Notes: generated by a model not told the origin, from the sequence alone. DNA of 64,000 bases from Neobacillus niacini (GCF_000759675.1 NZ_BAWM01000021.1:62001-126000); one strand, 5' to 3'; positions 17,054 through 26,705 are shown, counted from the first letter of the stretch. A program made the numbers and translations.

Positions 17054-17671
17054 ATGAGTGATGCTCAAAAAGAGGCTTTAAATAAGTTAATCAAAGAGCA
17101 ACAAAAGGGGGCAAGCCAATGGCTCAACTATTGGCAAGAGTTTTCTGCCTTTGATACGTGGCAATTTTGGTTTCATGTGATTATGTTTGTGGCCCCGCTA
17201 ATCATTCTTTATTTTGCATTGGACTGGAAAAGGGCACTCCGGCTTGGCTTTTATGGATTCAACGTACATGTTTGGTTTACATATTTTGATGATTTTGGTA
17301 CGACTCAAGCACTCTGGACGTATCCTTACAAGATGATACCCTTTATCCCACACAGTGTCGGGATGGACGCATCATTGGTTCCGGTAATGTTTATCTTGGT
17401 GTACCAATGGACGATTAAACATAATAAAAATTATTACCTATATACACTGCTATTAAGTCTTTTTCTTTCATTTATTCTAAAACCTATTTTTGTCATGCAT
17501 CATTTGTTCAAGTTCAACTCATGGGTTAATTACTTCCACCTGTTTCTAACCTATATCGTGATCATCGTCTTATCAAAAGTGATTACAGATTTCTTTTTGC
17601 ATTTTCAAAAAATAGCACAGGATAAGGCGATCGAAGCGAAAACGACAAAGCGAAATCCTAGGAAAAGGTAA
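17054..17671 (+). CDS. CBO0543-like integral membrane protein
   Basis: A 205-residue protein with a soluble N-terminal helix and five or six membrane segments from about residue 33 (VIMFVAPLIILYFAL onward). The motifs WFTYFDDFG and LWTYPYKMIPFIP resemble the uncharacterised CBO0543 membrane family of Firmicutes. The C-terminus is basic and cytoplasmic. Function unknown. A GGCAGGGAA ribosome site precedes the ATG. Confidence 0.65.
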   Translation: MSDAQKEALNKLIKEQQKGASQWLNYWQEFSAFDTWQFWFHVIMFVAPLIILYFALDWKRALRLGFYGFNVHVWFTYFDDFGTTQALWTYPYKMIPFIPHSVGMDASLVPVMFILVYQWTIKHNKNYYLYTLLLSLFLSFILKPIFVMHHLFKFNSWVNYFHLFLTYIVIIVLSKVITDFFLHFQKIAQDKAIEAKTTKRNPRKR

Positions 17672-18217
17672 TTTTGTTTACCTTCCTCACCCTGCCATCC
17701 AATCTCGAAGACCGATTTTTATAGCTGAAAAGCCAGGCGGAAGCCGGGCTCAGGTATTAAATGGTGTATAAATTTAAGGACAAAGAATACTAACTACATT
17801 GACTGCAAAAACCAATTAATCACCTGCCAACCACCACTCCTAAAAGGGAAATCTAGTAAAAATGGCCCACCCTAAGCTAGCGGCAGAATCAGTCGAATGG
17901 AGGGTAGAAGTCGAAACCGCTCGAAGTTCTACAAGTCGCCTCTGTTTACACTAATACTACCAATATCATCGTATACAAAGGTATAACCACTTCTTAAGTA
18001 ATGCGAAAAAAGTAATATATACCAAGTTTTAATGGAAAAAACTCACTTTTTAGAAAATGAAAGGGGGTTCTTTTTTTGGATAAAATCGCTATATAATAAA
18101 TGTATTATTATACCAGGAGACCTTATTTGAAGTGCCCGCCGTGAAAAACACCTCAGATTCCCCACTGCGCCCTCCTATTTTTTTTCAATCAAAACTTACA
18201 TAACTGGAGTGAAAAGA
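17672..18217. other. Intergenic region with one hairpin element
   Basis: The 546 bases between two plus-strand genes hold no convincing reading frame. A GCCAGGCGGAAGCCGGGCT hairpin with CTCAGGTATT lies at 17727-17755 and is a copy of the dispersed hairpin family. An AT-rich stretch near 18080-18115 could hold a promoter for the next gene but no clear -35/-10 pair stands out. Confidence 0.6.
17727..17755. repeat. GC hairpin element (GCCAGGCG...GCCGGGC)
   Basis: CTGAAAAGCCAGGCGG, AA and GCCGGGCTCAGGTATT match the copies at 6998, 22294 and 25069. This copy has no phased word array next to it. Confidence 0.6.
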
Positions 18218-18748
18218 ATGAAAAAGTATTGGGCTATATCTGTCATTGCCGTGGTTGCGTTTGGAACCACTCTTTTACTAGTTTTTAGTAAGAATCATAA
18301 AGAACAAAAAGCCGTAGAATCTTCTGGAAAGAGCCTAGTGGTAGAACAGGTAACGAGTAAACCAAATCCAAAAATTGATCCACAGGCTAAAAAACAAGAA
18401 GAAATAATCGAAGAAATTAAGAGAATGTATAAACCCGAATGGGAAAAGGTGAATCAACTAGCGGATAAAAGGCTTTCTGAATTAATAAACCAGGCGGAAA
18501 AAGAGTTTAACGTAAAGAAAGAGAGAAATCAGGATGTTTCGAGATTAGAAGGAAAGTATCTCGCCATTTATAACGATTATGAACAAAGTACAAAGACCCA
18601 GATCGATAGTATTATTTCCAGTATGCAAAAAGAGGTAATCTTAAAAGATCTGAATAATAATATTGGGGATGAATACTTTGAATTGTATCGAATTCAAAAG
18701 GAAAAACGCATTGAAAAAGTGGTTAGTAAATTGAAGAAGCTTTCCTAA
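18218..18748 (+). CDS. Membrane-anchored coiled-coil protein, unknown function
   Basis: About 176 residues starting MKKYWAISVIAVVAFGTTLL, a signal anchor, followed by a Lys/Glu-rich, strongly helical extracytoplasmic domain (for example KKQEEIIEEIKRMYKPEWEK) with no enzyme motif. It is likely attached to the membrane and exposed outside. ATG 18218 is preceded by TGGAGTG; a GTG at 18209 overlaps that site. A terminator follows. I do not recognise the family. Confidence 0.7.
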   Translation: MKKYWAISVIAVVAFGTTLLLVFSKNHKEQKAVESSGKSLVVEQVTSKPNPKIDPQAKKQEEIIEEIKRMYKPEWEKVNQLADKRLSELINQAEKEFNVKKERNQDVSRLEGKYLAIYNDYEQSTKTQIDSIISSMQKEVILKDLNNNIGDEYFELYRIQKEKRIEKVVSKLKKLS

Positions 18749-18756
18749 AACTTAGT

Positions 18757-18800
18757 AGGTTTGCTCTCTCGCGCATACTATGAGGGGCAATCCTTTTTTA
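18757..18800 (+). terminator. Intrinsic terminator
   Basis: GGTTTGCTCTC pairs imperfectly with GAGGGGCAATCC and is followed by TTTTTTA, eight bases after the stop of the preceding gene. Confidence 0.65.
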
Positions 18801-18980
18801 TTGTTAAAATATTGCTGTCGATAAGTTAAATATATTGTCGTAATATTCAATATTTTCATAAGATATAGAAGATTAAGCTAACTATATAGTATAGAGTTCT
18901 AAAATGGTATATAATTCCTATACATAGTAGTAAAGGAGGGTACTAGTTAAGTAGAGAATAAAGAATAAGGAGGGTTATGT

Positions 18981-21900
18981 TTGAGGAAAAGAACCATTAT
19001 TATTAGTGTTTTGTGCTTATCATTGTCTCTCCCTGTCGGTGTTTTGGCAGAGACCAATGGAGCACAAATTCCACAATCTATAAAAGTGGAGAGTAAAGTA
19101 ACAGCGGCAGTAGATTCTACCTCTATTGTAACGGTGGCAGATGATTTCTTCGGACCGGTTCTGGAAAGTGCAACTGTCAGCCCAGCCTCAGTAGGAGTAG
19201 GTGACACCATTACGATTACTGCTCAAGTTTCTGACGAAAGTGGTGTGGCAGCGGTAGTTGCTTATTTGAATCTACCAAATGGAAATGGGTACAAAAAACT
19301 TCCATTAGAGCTTGATGCCGAGTCAGGGGCATGGAAAGGTACATATACTATCACGAATTTAGATCAACAAGGTACCTGGATAATAGATTTTGATTTGTTG
19401 GACGCCGTAGGAAATTATACCTTTGGTGACGACAATGATACCCTTCAAGTAAATAATCCAAATGGTGGTGACTCTGTTGCGCCAACTTTAGAGGAAGTGG
19501 TCGTCTCTCCTCTAGCTGTAGGGGTAGATGAAGAGGTCAGCATTCGGGCAAAAGTAAATGACAATAATGCAGTGGATTCCGTATATGCAGCTGTATACAC
19601 GGCAGATAGTACTGGTTATTATTATTTACCTCTAACCTTAGATGAAACCAACGGTGAGTGGGTAGTCAGTCATTATTTTAGCGAAAACGATAAGTCGGGT
19701 CCATGGTATATCGATATTCAGATGTTTGATACAGCTGGGAACTTTGATTGGGTAGTACTCGAAGAAGAATTAGTATTAACCAATCCTTTTAGTGACTTTA
19801 CAGACCCAACGATTGGTGCACCTAACATTACACCGAAATCCGCCTCTCCAGGTGAGAGTGTTAAGCTATCCGTTCCAGTGAGTGATTCACAATCGGGTGT
19901 AAGCTCCGTCTATGCTGAGTTTTCACAGATAGACTCCCCGAGTGAAGTCTATCTTCGACACTTAACTCTTGACCAAGCATCAGGAGAATGGGTCGTTGAT
20001 TTCAACATAGGTTCTGGTTTCCAATCTGGAGTATGGAATGTGGTTATTCATTCTACCGATATGGCAGGAAACAGCGGTTTTAAAGAATACCCTGCAGCCT
20101 TTGATGTCATCAATAATGAAGGTGATTTTGACGCACCAATTATTTCTAATGTACAAGTGACTCCACAGGGTGATGTCCAGATTGGTGATACTGTTACGGT
20201 TACGGCCAATGTAAGTGACAATGTAGGAGTAGATTCTGTAAGAGCCACTTTTTACAGTCAAGAGGGATCGCAATTTGTTGAAATGAGTTACGATGCAGCA
20301 AAGGATCAGTGGACTGGAAACCTTTTGGTACAAGAAACGACGGCACCAGGTTTCTATTCGGCTAGCATTTCGGCCTTTGATACATCATTTAATTTAGCTT
20401 TTGTAGATGCAGAAGGTGGCTTTACGGTTGTGAATCCTGAAGGTGATTATACAGGACCGGTCATTTCAGCTGTTGAGCTTGATAAAACAGAGGTGAATGC
20501 AGGTGAGCAGGTCACGATATCGGCAACGGTTGAAGATTCAGAGTCAGGTGTAGCTTCTGTGACAGCAAACTACTATGAAAATGAAAGTGTCACTTTAACG
20601 TACGACAGTACCCTTAATAAATGGGTAGGTACGATTACGGTTCCAACGAATGTTCCTGACGGAGAAGTCATTAAGATTAATTTTATTGATGCGGTAGACA
20701 TTAAAGAAAATCAAACAGTACAATTCATTGATGCTGTTTCATTCCTAGTCCATAACCCAGATGGTGATTTTACAGCGCCGGTAGTAGAAAGCTTTGCGAT
20801 GTCTCCAACGACTGTAAAGCCAGGAGAAACCGTGCACTTTGAAGCAAAGCTCGTAGATGACAAATCTGGAATGAAATCTGCAACTGCCTATTTGTATAAT
20901 GGTACCGATCCGAATGTAACTAGTATTGTCTTAACGTCTGGAGCAAACGATGTATGGACCGCAGATTATGTAATTCCAGCCAACTCTGGATTAGGCGCCT
21001 ATTCAGTAAGTTTAGATTTTGAGGACAATGCAGGGAACAGGGTCAATGCAACCATCTCTGAAAAGCTGACCGTTGTAGAACCATCGGTGGAATCTGCAAA
21101 ATATGATGAAGCTCTATGGTACTATCAAAATAACAACCTCTATAATGCGGTATACTTTGCAGGTGCTGCAATAAATGAAGGAGACCGACGTCCAGAAGTT
21201 CAAGAATTGATGAACGATGCAGCACAAGCATTATTGGATGAAGCGGTAAGCGGTGTTAATGCTGAAAATGCATATAATTTACTCATCTCAACAACAGGTG
21301 TCCCAGCTGCGATCAAAGAAGCAGCCCAAGCGAAATTAACACCTGAAGTGAACTCACCAAACTATTTAGAAGCCGCTTGGTATTATGACAATAAAAACTA
21401 TTACAACGCGGTGCACTTCGCAGGTGCAGCCATTGCTGAAGGCGATACAAGTGCGAAAGTCCAAGAGTTGTTAAACAGCGCAGCACAGGCATTAGTAGCT
21501 GCTGCTCCAGGCAAGAGCTCAGGAGAGGCACAAAATGATTATAATCTACTCATCTCAACAACAGGAGTCCCAACCGCGATCAAAGAAGAAGCTACTACGA
21601 AATTATCATCTGAAGTGAAATATGCAGAAGCGAATTGGTACTATGAAAATAGCAACAATTACAATGCGGTATACTTCGCAGGTGCGGCCATTGAAGAAGG
21701 CAATGCTCGTCCAGAAGTCCAAGAGTTGTTAAACAACGCTGCCCAAGCGTTATTGAATGCAGCTCCGAGCAAGAACTCTGGAGAGGCGCAAAATGATTAT
21801 AATCTACTCATCTCAACAACAGGAGTCCCAACCGTGATCATAGAAGCAGCCTCTGCGAAATTATCTTCTGAAGTGAAATATGCAGAAGCGGCTTGGTACT

Positions 21901-22130
21901 ATGAAAATAGCAACAATTACAATGCGGTATACTTCGCAGGCGCCGCCATCACCGAAGGCAACGCTCGTCAAGAAGTCCAAGACCTCATGAATAGTGCGGC
22001 CCAAGCATTATTTAATGCCGCTGCCACCAAGACCGGAGCAGAGGCCTTAAATGACTATTGGTTACTTGTAAATACGAATGGAGTACCAGGGGATATTAAA
22101 GCAGCAGCACAAGCTAAATTGCCACAATAA
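18981..22130 (+). CDS. Secreted protein: six Ig-like domains plus four helical repeats
   Basis: A 1049-residue protein with a signal peptide (residues 1-23, ending VGVLAE). Six Ig-like domains follow at about 56-158, 166-270, 275-380, 384-487, 491-592 and 598-699, each with a 'VxPGExVxxxAxVxDxxSGV' type start and a 'D.AGN' end. The C-terminal third is four ~84-residue helical repeats (about 707-788, 795-876, 880-962, 966-1049) containing WYYENSNNYNAVYFAGAA and NDYNLLISTTGVP. No LPxTG or S-layer motif is seen. It is probably a cell-surface or extracellular adhesion or matrix protein. The last repeats are nearly identical in DNA, showing recent duplication. TTG start with AAGGAGGG upstream. Confidence 0.8.
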   Translation: MRKRTIIISVLCLSLSLPVGVLAETNGAQIPQSIKVESKVTAAVDSTSIVTVADDFFGPVLESATVSPASVGVGDTITITAQVSDESGVAAVVAYLNLPNGNGYKKLPLELDAESGAWKGTYTITNLDQQGTWIIDFDLLDAVGNYTFGDDNDTLQVNNPNGGDSVAPTLEEVVVSPLAVGVDEEVSIRAKVNDNNAVDSVYAAVYTADSTGYYYLPLTLDETNGEWVVSHYFSENDKSGPWYIDIQMFDTAGNFDWVVLEEELVLTNPFSDFTDPTIGAPNITPKSASPGESVKLSVPVSDSQSGVSSVYAEFSQIDSPSEVYLRHLTLDQASGEWVVDFNIGSGFQSGVWNVVIHSTDMAGNSGFKEYPAAFDVINNEGDFDAPIISNVQVTPQGDVQIGDTVTVTANVSDNVGVDSVRATFYSQEGSQFVEMSYDAAKDQWTGNLLVQETTAPGFYSASISAFDTSFNLAFVDAEGGFTVVNPEGDYTGPVISAVELDKTEVNAGEQVTISATVEDSESGVASVTANYYENESVTLTYDSTLNKWVGTITVPTNVPDGEVIKINFIDAVDIKENQTVQFIDAVSFLVHNPDGDFTAPVVESFAMSPTTVKPGETVHFEAKLVDDKSGMKSATAYLYNGTDPNVTSIVLTSGANDVWTADYVIPANSGLGAYSVSLDFEDNAGNRVNATISEKLTVVEPSVESAKYDEALWYYQNNNLYNAVYFAGAAINEGDRRPEVQELMNDAAQALLDEAVSGVNAENAYNLLISTTGVPAAIKEAAQAKLTPEVNSPNYLEAAWYYDNKNYYNAVHFAGAAIAEGDTSAKVQELLNSAAQALVAAAPGKSSGEAQNDYNLLISTTGVPTAIKEEATTKLSSEVKYAEANWYYENSNNYNAVYFAGAAIEEGNARPEVQELLNNAAQALLNAAPSKNSGEAQNDYNLLISTTGVPTVIIEAASAKLSSEVKYAEAAWYYENSNNYNAVYFAGAAITEGNARQEVQDLMNSAAQALFNAAATKTGAEALNDYWLLVNTNGVPGDIKAAAQAKLPQ

Positions 22131-22140
22131 TAAGTAGAAA

Positions 22141-22177
22141 AAGCTGAATCCAACAAAATGGATTCAGCTTTTTTACA
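22141..22177 (+). terminator. Intrinsic terminator of the Ig-like protein gene
   Basis: GCTGAATCC, a 7-base loop and GGATTCAGC are followed by six T. Confidence 0.9.
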
Positions 22178-22293
22178 TGAAAATTGATTGAAATGGTGCT
22201 TAAAATCGAGTACGGAGACGTTTTTTAAAATACCTTTTTTCATAAAACCCATCTTACCTGCCTACTTGTCATAAGGGCAGAATAAAGTAGCTG

Positions 22294-22376
22294 AAAAATC
22301 CAGGCGGCAGCCTGGATCAGGTATAGCTTATCAGCGGTTCCTAAACATATCAGCGAAACCAGGATACTTATCAGCA
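22294..22376. repeat. Hairpin element fused to a TATCAGCG word array
   Basis: CCAGGCGGCAGCCTGG with ATCAGGTA (22300-22323) is directly followed by TATCAGCG words at 22329, 22348 and 22369, steps of 19 and 21 bp. This joins the hairpin family and the phased array family in one unit, between two convergent genes. Confidence 0.7.
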
Positions 22377-22396
22377 AAAACCTATTTTGGGTGCCG

Positions 22397-23155
22397 CTAG
22401 CTCTTTTTTTCAATGACTTTCCGTTTGGCTACGATGGTATTCAGAGCAATGTACTCTTTCAATATCTCAAAAATAAACGAGAGTAGCTTGGGGATTAAAA
22501 GGATTCTACGAGGTTTTTTTACGATTCGGTATAGCCATTCTAGCTGCATGTCAATCCATCTCTGAGGGGCACGCTGATCCAAACCAGACATAACATCAAT
22601 TGATCCACCAACTCCAATAAAAAGACCTCTACTAAACTTATCGATGCTTTCATAAATCCATTTTTCCTGTCTAGGACAGCCCATTGCTACAAAAATCAAA
22701 TCAGGCTGGGTTTCCTTGATTTCTTCAATAATATGACCATCATTTGTGAAATAACCATGATGATAGCCTGCCATAACGAGGTTAGGATATTTCTCTACCA
22801 TATTGCTACTAGTTTTAGAAACAATCGCAGACTTAGAACCTAGTAAATATACCTTCCATTGATGTTGATTAGCCAATTGAAGCAGTTCAGTCATGAGGTC
22901 AAACCCAGTAATTCTCTCCTTTACTGGTCTTCGCAGCCACTTGCAAGCCTTCACAATTCCAATTCCATCAGGGGTGATATAATCTGCTTGATGAATGATT
23001 TCTTTATACAGAGGACTTTTGAGTCCCTGCATATAGATAACAGGATTAACCGTTACAAGGAAGGTCTTTTGTTGCTGAGAGATTCTCTCTTTTAGTTCAC
23101 TAAGTAAATGGTGGAAAGAGAGGTTATAAAGATTTAGGCTACTTAAAATGAGAAT
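22397..23155 (-). CDS. WecG/TagA/CpsF glycosyltransferase, likely AUU start
   Basis: The protein uses a UDP-sugar to extend an undecaprenyl-linked carrier in teichoic acid or polysaccharide synthesis. It shows TVNPVIYMQG, the catalytic-region YITPDGIGIVKACKWL, MTELLQLA, VYLLGSKSAI and VAMGCPRQEKWI, then a C-terminal RAPQRWIDMQLEWLYRI, which is the whole family signature. The first ATG (23032) would delete the N-terminal strand and the VTVNP motif. The frame is open upstream to a sequence matching the family N-terminus, with no ATG, GTG or TTG, but an ATT at 23155 lies nine bases after AGGAAG. That gives about 252 residues, the usual length. It follows the GT2 gene by 20 bases. Confidence 0.85.
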   Translation of the reverse strand: MLILSSLNLYNLSFHHLLSELKERISQQQKTFLVTVNPVIYMQGLKSPLYKEIIHQADYITPDGIGIVKACKWLRRPVKERITGFDLMTELLQLANQHQWKVYLLGSKSAIVSKTSSNMVEKYPNLVMAGYHHGYFTNDGHIIEEIKETQPDLIFVAMGCPRQEKWIYESIDKFSRGLFIGVGGSIDVMSGLDQRAPQRWIDMQLEWLYRIVKKPRRILLIPKLLSFIFEILKEYIALNTIVAKRKVIEKKS

Positions 23156-23175
23156 CCCCCCAGACTTCCTATATA

Positions 23176-24426
23176 TTAACTACTCTTTTTTAAATGCATT
23201 TCTTCTAAAGAAACATTTTTAGAATGGTCCGTACGCACCCATGTTTTATTTTGAGAGGTTATAAATGCCCAAATAAAAAGCGGTACGTAACTATAATTGA
23301 AAATCAGAAGGCTAATAATCGCTTTGACTTTATTGATTCTTTTTGCGGAATCAAAGGCAGTTGCTAAGGCAACATAAACGAAGTTATAAACTAAGAACGT
23401 TAACCATAACCAGACGGGCATACTAACATGTTGAATTCCAAGACCATTGGAATAGAAAGAAAAAATCAGCATAAGACTTGTTAAGGTTGCTAAGATGATT
23501 TTCCCTGGATTTAATAGATACATAACACCGTCTAAGGCTCGAATATCCAGTTTTCTAATAGAGCGCCATAATAATGGTAGGGAATATTTAAAACAAACAT
23601 CCCAGTGGCCGCGTGCCCATCTTAACCTTTGGACACAAGAAGAAACAAAGCCTTCTGGTTTTTCATCATATACTCGAGCATGATGACACCATTTCGCAGG
23701 AATTCCTCTTAAAAGACACTGCATAGTAAACTCTAAATCCTCTGTTAAGGAGCGAGCCGTCCAGCCTACCTCTTCCAAGAGATGGGTGTCAACACAGAAA
23801 CCCGTTCCGCCAATGGCATTACCGAGACCAAGTCTAGACTTGGCCAATTGCCAAGAACGGTTCATATAATAATAACTAGTTGCGTAGGAGAGGGTTACCC
23901 AATTATCATTAGGATTCTTTGAATCTAAATAACATTGGATTAAGCGATCACCTTTTAGCAAATGATTATTCATTTCTTTTAAATAGTTAGTAGTAACCAA
24001 ATTATCAGCATCAAAAAAGGCAATTCCATCGTATTTCTTGGTTAGATCATCACCCAAGACATCAATCGCATATTTAATCCCATAAGGTTTTCCTCTAAGT
24101 TCACCTGGCTTACTAAAATGCTCGATGACTCCCGCACCAAGCTCTCTACTAATTTTTGCCGTATCATCCGTACAATTATCAGCAATGACAAATACATCAT
24201 AAAGTTCCTTTGGATAATCTAAATTCAAGAGATTTTCTACTAAATTACCGACTACCTTTTCCTCGTTATGTGCGGGTATAAGTAAGATAAATCTCTTCTG
24301 AGGCATTTTGTCTCTTATCTTTTTCGCCCTACCAAATCCAAAGAAACTAATGATCATCCAATAGGCCCAAAAGAATAAAAGAACAAACTGAACAATCAGG
24401 AATATGTACTCTATTGCTGTATTCAT
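23176..24426 (-). CDS. Membrane-bound family 2 glycosyltransferase
   Basis: A 416-residue protein with one N-terminal membrane helix, a GT-A domain (ILLIPAHNEEKVVGNL, then FVIADNCTDDTAK, then IAFFDADNL as the DxD site, and TEDLEFTMQ plus QRLRWARGHW in the acceptor region) and three or four C-terminal membrane segments. This is the processive-type GT2 layout of BcsA/HasA-like and YdaM-like enzymes that polymerise or extrude polysaccharide. AGGAGG lies just before the ATG. The WecG/TagA gene follows on the same strand, so they form a two-gene surface polysaccharide operon. Confidence 0.88.
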   Translation of the reverse strand: MNTAIEYIFLIVQFVLLFFWAYWMIISFFGFGRAKKIRDKMPQKRFILLIPAHNEEKVVGNLVENLLNLDYPKELYDVFVIADNCTDDTAKISRELGAGVIEHFSKPGELRGKPYGIKYAIDVLGDDLTKKYDGIAFFDADNLVTTNYLKEMNNHLLKGDRLIQCYLDSKNPNDNWVTLSYATSYYYMNRSWQLAKSRLGLGNAIGGTGFCVDTHLLEEVGWTARSLTEDLEFTMQCLLRGIPAKWCHHARVYDEKPEGFVSSCVQRLRWARGHWDVCFKYSLPLLWRSIRKLDIRALDGVMYLLNPGKIILATLTSLMLIFSFYSNGLGIQHVSMPVWLWLTFLVYNFVYVALATAFDSAKRINKVKAIISLLIFNYSYVPLFIWAFITSQNKTWVRTDHSKNVSLEEMHLKKSS

Positions 24427-24661
24427 TACATCCTCCTTTAGGTGTTACTTGTAATAATGTATTGTAAAATATATACAATTTAGGCTATTATAACATGTAT
24501 TAGTACCTATAAATTAGAAAATTCGGAATTGTCGAAACAATATTGCGGTAATAGTATTAAATTGTAGATTTTAGACGAAAAGGTCCAGTTATTGAATCAT
24601 TTTGGAAAAAAAGGAATCAAAATTTGATATTTTAAGATAGATATTTGTGGGGATATAGTGA

Positions 24662-25055
24662 ATGAAAAGAAGAGTATTGCCGATAGTTCTAATTGCTCTA
24701 ACGCTTGCCGGGGCTGGTATTACATATTATACAATCGACAAAAATCCTTCAATAAAGGACAATCCAGAAATAAGCAAAACGAAGGATACCCCCGAAGAAA
24801 GTATCATTGTAGACAAAAGTCCTGTTGAATGGGGAGGTTGGAGCGGTTGAAGAAGATGGCAATAAAGCGGAATGGATAACAAAAATGTTCAATGATCTTC
24901 CAACAAAGTATTCAAATATCAAAATGGTCGTATGGTTTGATCATATACATCCACCGTATGATTTACGCATTAATACTTCGCTAGCGAGCTTAGCTTCCTT
25001 TCAAAATGGAATGAATCAATCCTTTGTGATAAAACAAATTCAAGAGACAAAATAA
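24662..25055 (+). pseudogene. Decayed secreted protein, glycoside-hydrolase-like tail
   Basis: A signal-anchor frame (MKRRVLPIVLIALTLAGAGI...) runs to a stop at 24850. A second frame overlapping it continues with GNKAEWITKMFNDLPTKYSN and WFDH...DLRINTSLASLASF, which looks like the C-terminal tail of a GH26-type (mannanase) domain. The second frame has no ribosome site. The most economical reading is one exported glycoside hydrolase gene reduced by a large internal deletion and a frameshift. The GH26 link rests on a short match and is tentative. Confidence 0.5.
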
Positions 25056-25068
25056 AATGCAGTCAACT

Positions 25069-25098
25069 GAAAAAGCCAGGCAACCTGCCTGGCTTCAA
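25069..25098 (-). terminator. Terminator of the LysM/NlpC gene (hairpin family member)
   Basis: AAGCCAGGC, a five-base loop and GCCTGGCTT form a 9 bp stem; on the minus strand it is followed by TTTTT. It can also serve the decayed plus-strand gene. Sequence matches the dispersed hairpin family. Confidence 0.8.
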
Positions 25099-25111
25099 GT
25101 TTATAAAAAGA

Positions 25112-26323
25112 TTAATAGAATCGTTTAAAACCATCAAAGTGTGCTGTGTAGTAAGGGTTTGAAAGATTTGCAATTGATACACCCTTTTTCTCATCGGCAT
25201 GGATGAATTGGTTAGCACCTATATAAATACCAACATGGGAGATTCCCTTTTTATATGTATTTTCGAAAAAGACAAGATCGCCTGGCTGTGGCTGGTCGAC
25301 GTAGAAGGTACGACTGTAGTAGCCTTCTGCTGAATAGCGGCCCATTTTCTTGCCTGCTAGATTTGCCGCATAGTAGATAAAGCCGCTGCAATCAAAGCCA
25401 TTTAACGAGGATCCACCCCATGCATAAGGAATGCCCATGACGCTTTGTGCTGCATTGACAAATGCAGTTGCAAATTCTCCAGTTGGTGGTGTTACTACCT
25501 CAGCCTCACCAACAACCTTCAGTACTTGACCAACATAAATCATATGAGAATTTAGACCGTTTATACCCATTAGTTCCTGAAGAGTCATTTTATACTGTTG
25601 TGATATGCTACCTAATGTATCACCGCTTTTTACGATATAATCACTAGTTTGCACTGGATTAACAGGAGGTGCTACAGGTGTTGTGGGAGGCGGAGGTGTC
25701 ACTACTGCCTGTGCCGTTACACTTAATTTTTGCCCAATATAGATCCTATCCGACGACAAGTTGTTTAGATTCTTTAATTCTTGAACACTCATTTTATACT
25801 GTAAACCGATTTTACTTAGCGTATCACCATTTACCACTGTATAGACTGCAGTGGCTGAAGTATCAGCAGGTGGTGTAGTTGGAGTCTCAACAGGCGGTGG
25901 AGTGACTGGCGTTGTAACGACAACTGAAACCTTTAGTGTTTGTCCAATATAGATCCTGTCTGAGTTTAACCCATTAAGAGATTTCAACTCCGCAACTGTC
26001 GTACTAAATTCCTTGGCGATTTTGCCAAGGTAATCACCGTTTTTGACTACGTAATCACTAGTAGAAGTAGGTGCAGGAGCAGGAGCAGTTACTTCAGGTT
26101 GGATTGGTTCGTCAGTAACCTTAAGTGTTTGATTGACGTAAATCATATCCGTCGTTAACCCGTTTAAATTCTTAATTTGCGGTACGGTTGTTTGATATTT
26201 TGAGGCAATTTTTGATAGTGTGTCTCCCTTTTGAACTGTATATGAACTCGCATACGCAGAACCTGCAAAAACAGTCGAAAGAAGGGCAGCAGTCGAAACA
26301 CTGCGAACAATCGTCTTTTTCAT
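25112..26323 (-). CDS. Peptidoglycan D,L-endopeptidase: 4 LysM + NlpC/P60 (LytE/CwlS-like)
   Basis: A 403-residue secreted enzyme: signal peptide to about residue 26 (ending GSAYA), four LysM domains each starting Y-V/T-V-x-x-G-D, separated by Pro/Thr/Val-rich linkers, and a C-terminal NlpC/P60 domain with catalytic Cys in [12 protein letters not shown] and His in [12 protein letters not shown], with a second His in FIHADEKKG. It cleaves the gamma-D-Glu to meso-diaminopimelate bond in wall peptides during growth or separation. I start at ATG 26323 after AGAGGTGATCTGAGG; the frame reaches further upstream without a ribosome site. Confidence 0.92.
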   Translation of the reverse strand: MKKTIVRSVSTAALLSTVFAGSAYASSYTVQKGDTLSKIASKYQTTVPQIKNLNGLTTDMIYVNQTLKVTDEPIQPEVTAPAPAPTSTSDYVVKNGDYLGKIAKEFSTTVAELKSLNGLNSDRIYIGQTLKVSVVVTTPVTPPPVETPTTPPADTSATAVYTVVNGDTLSKIGLQYKMSVQELKNLNNLSSDRIYIGQKLSVTAQAVVTPPPPTTPVAPPVNPVQTSDYIVKSGDTLGSISQQYKMTLQELMGINGLNSHMIYVGQVLKVVGEAEVVTPPTGEFATAFVNAAQSVMGIPYAWGGSSLNGFDCSGFIYYAANLAGKKMGRYSAEGYYSRTFYVDQPQPGDLVFFENTYKKGISHVGIYIGANQFIHADEKKGVSIANLSNPYYTAHFDGFKRFY

Positions 26324-26500
26324 CCTCAGATCACCTCTACTATTCTGGTATTTTAAACATATTCTACCATAATTCCCCTTAAAAACCGTAAAAAAATTAC
26401 ACAAAATATACAAATCTCAAATTTTGACAATATATTTACAATTATGAAGAAGTTTAGTAGAATGGGCGAAAGGAATGCGAAGGGAGGAGAAATTTACCAA

Positions 26501-26656
26501 ATGGGGGAAAAGGATAACAAAGAAGAGTTTTCTGTAAATGAGTTCTCTGCCATTGTTAAAAAAGCATATGATCGTGGTAAAAGTGATGATGGGATGACAG
26601 TCCAAAAGCTACTTGTTGATTTGAAACATGACCTTTTGAAGTTAAAGGTTCAATAA
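26501..26656 (+). CDS. Small cytoplasmic protein, ~51 aa, unknown
   Basis: The frame MGEKDNKEEF...KLKVQ is short, charged and helical, with no signal. GGAGGAG lies 11 bases before ATG 26501; a longer frame to 26444 lacks a ribosome site. A good terminator follows, supporting a real gene. Family not recognised. Confidence 0.5.
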   Translation: MGEKDNKEEFSVNEFSAIVKKAYDRGKSDDGMTVQKLLVDLKHDLLKLKVQ

Positions 26657-26671
26657 TATAGAGAAAAAAGG

Positions 26672-26705
26672 GGCAAACTAGGATTAAAACTAGTTTGCCT
26701 TTTTG
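26672..26705. terminator. Bidirectional intrinsic terminator
   Basis: GGCAAACTAG, an 8-base loop and CTAGTTTGCC are followed by TTTTTG on the plus strand and by CCTTTTTTC on the minus strand. It overlaps the end of the minus-strand SGNH gene. Confidence 0.85.
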
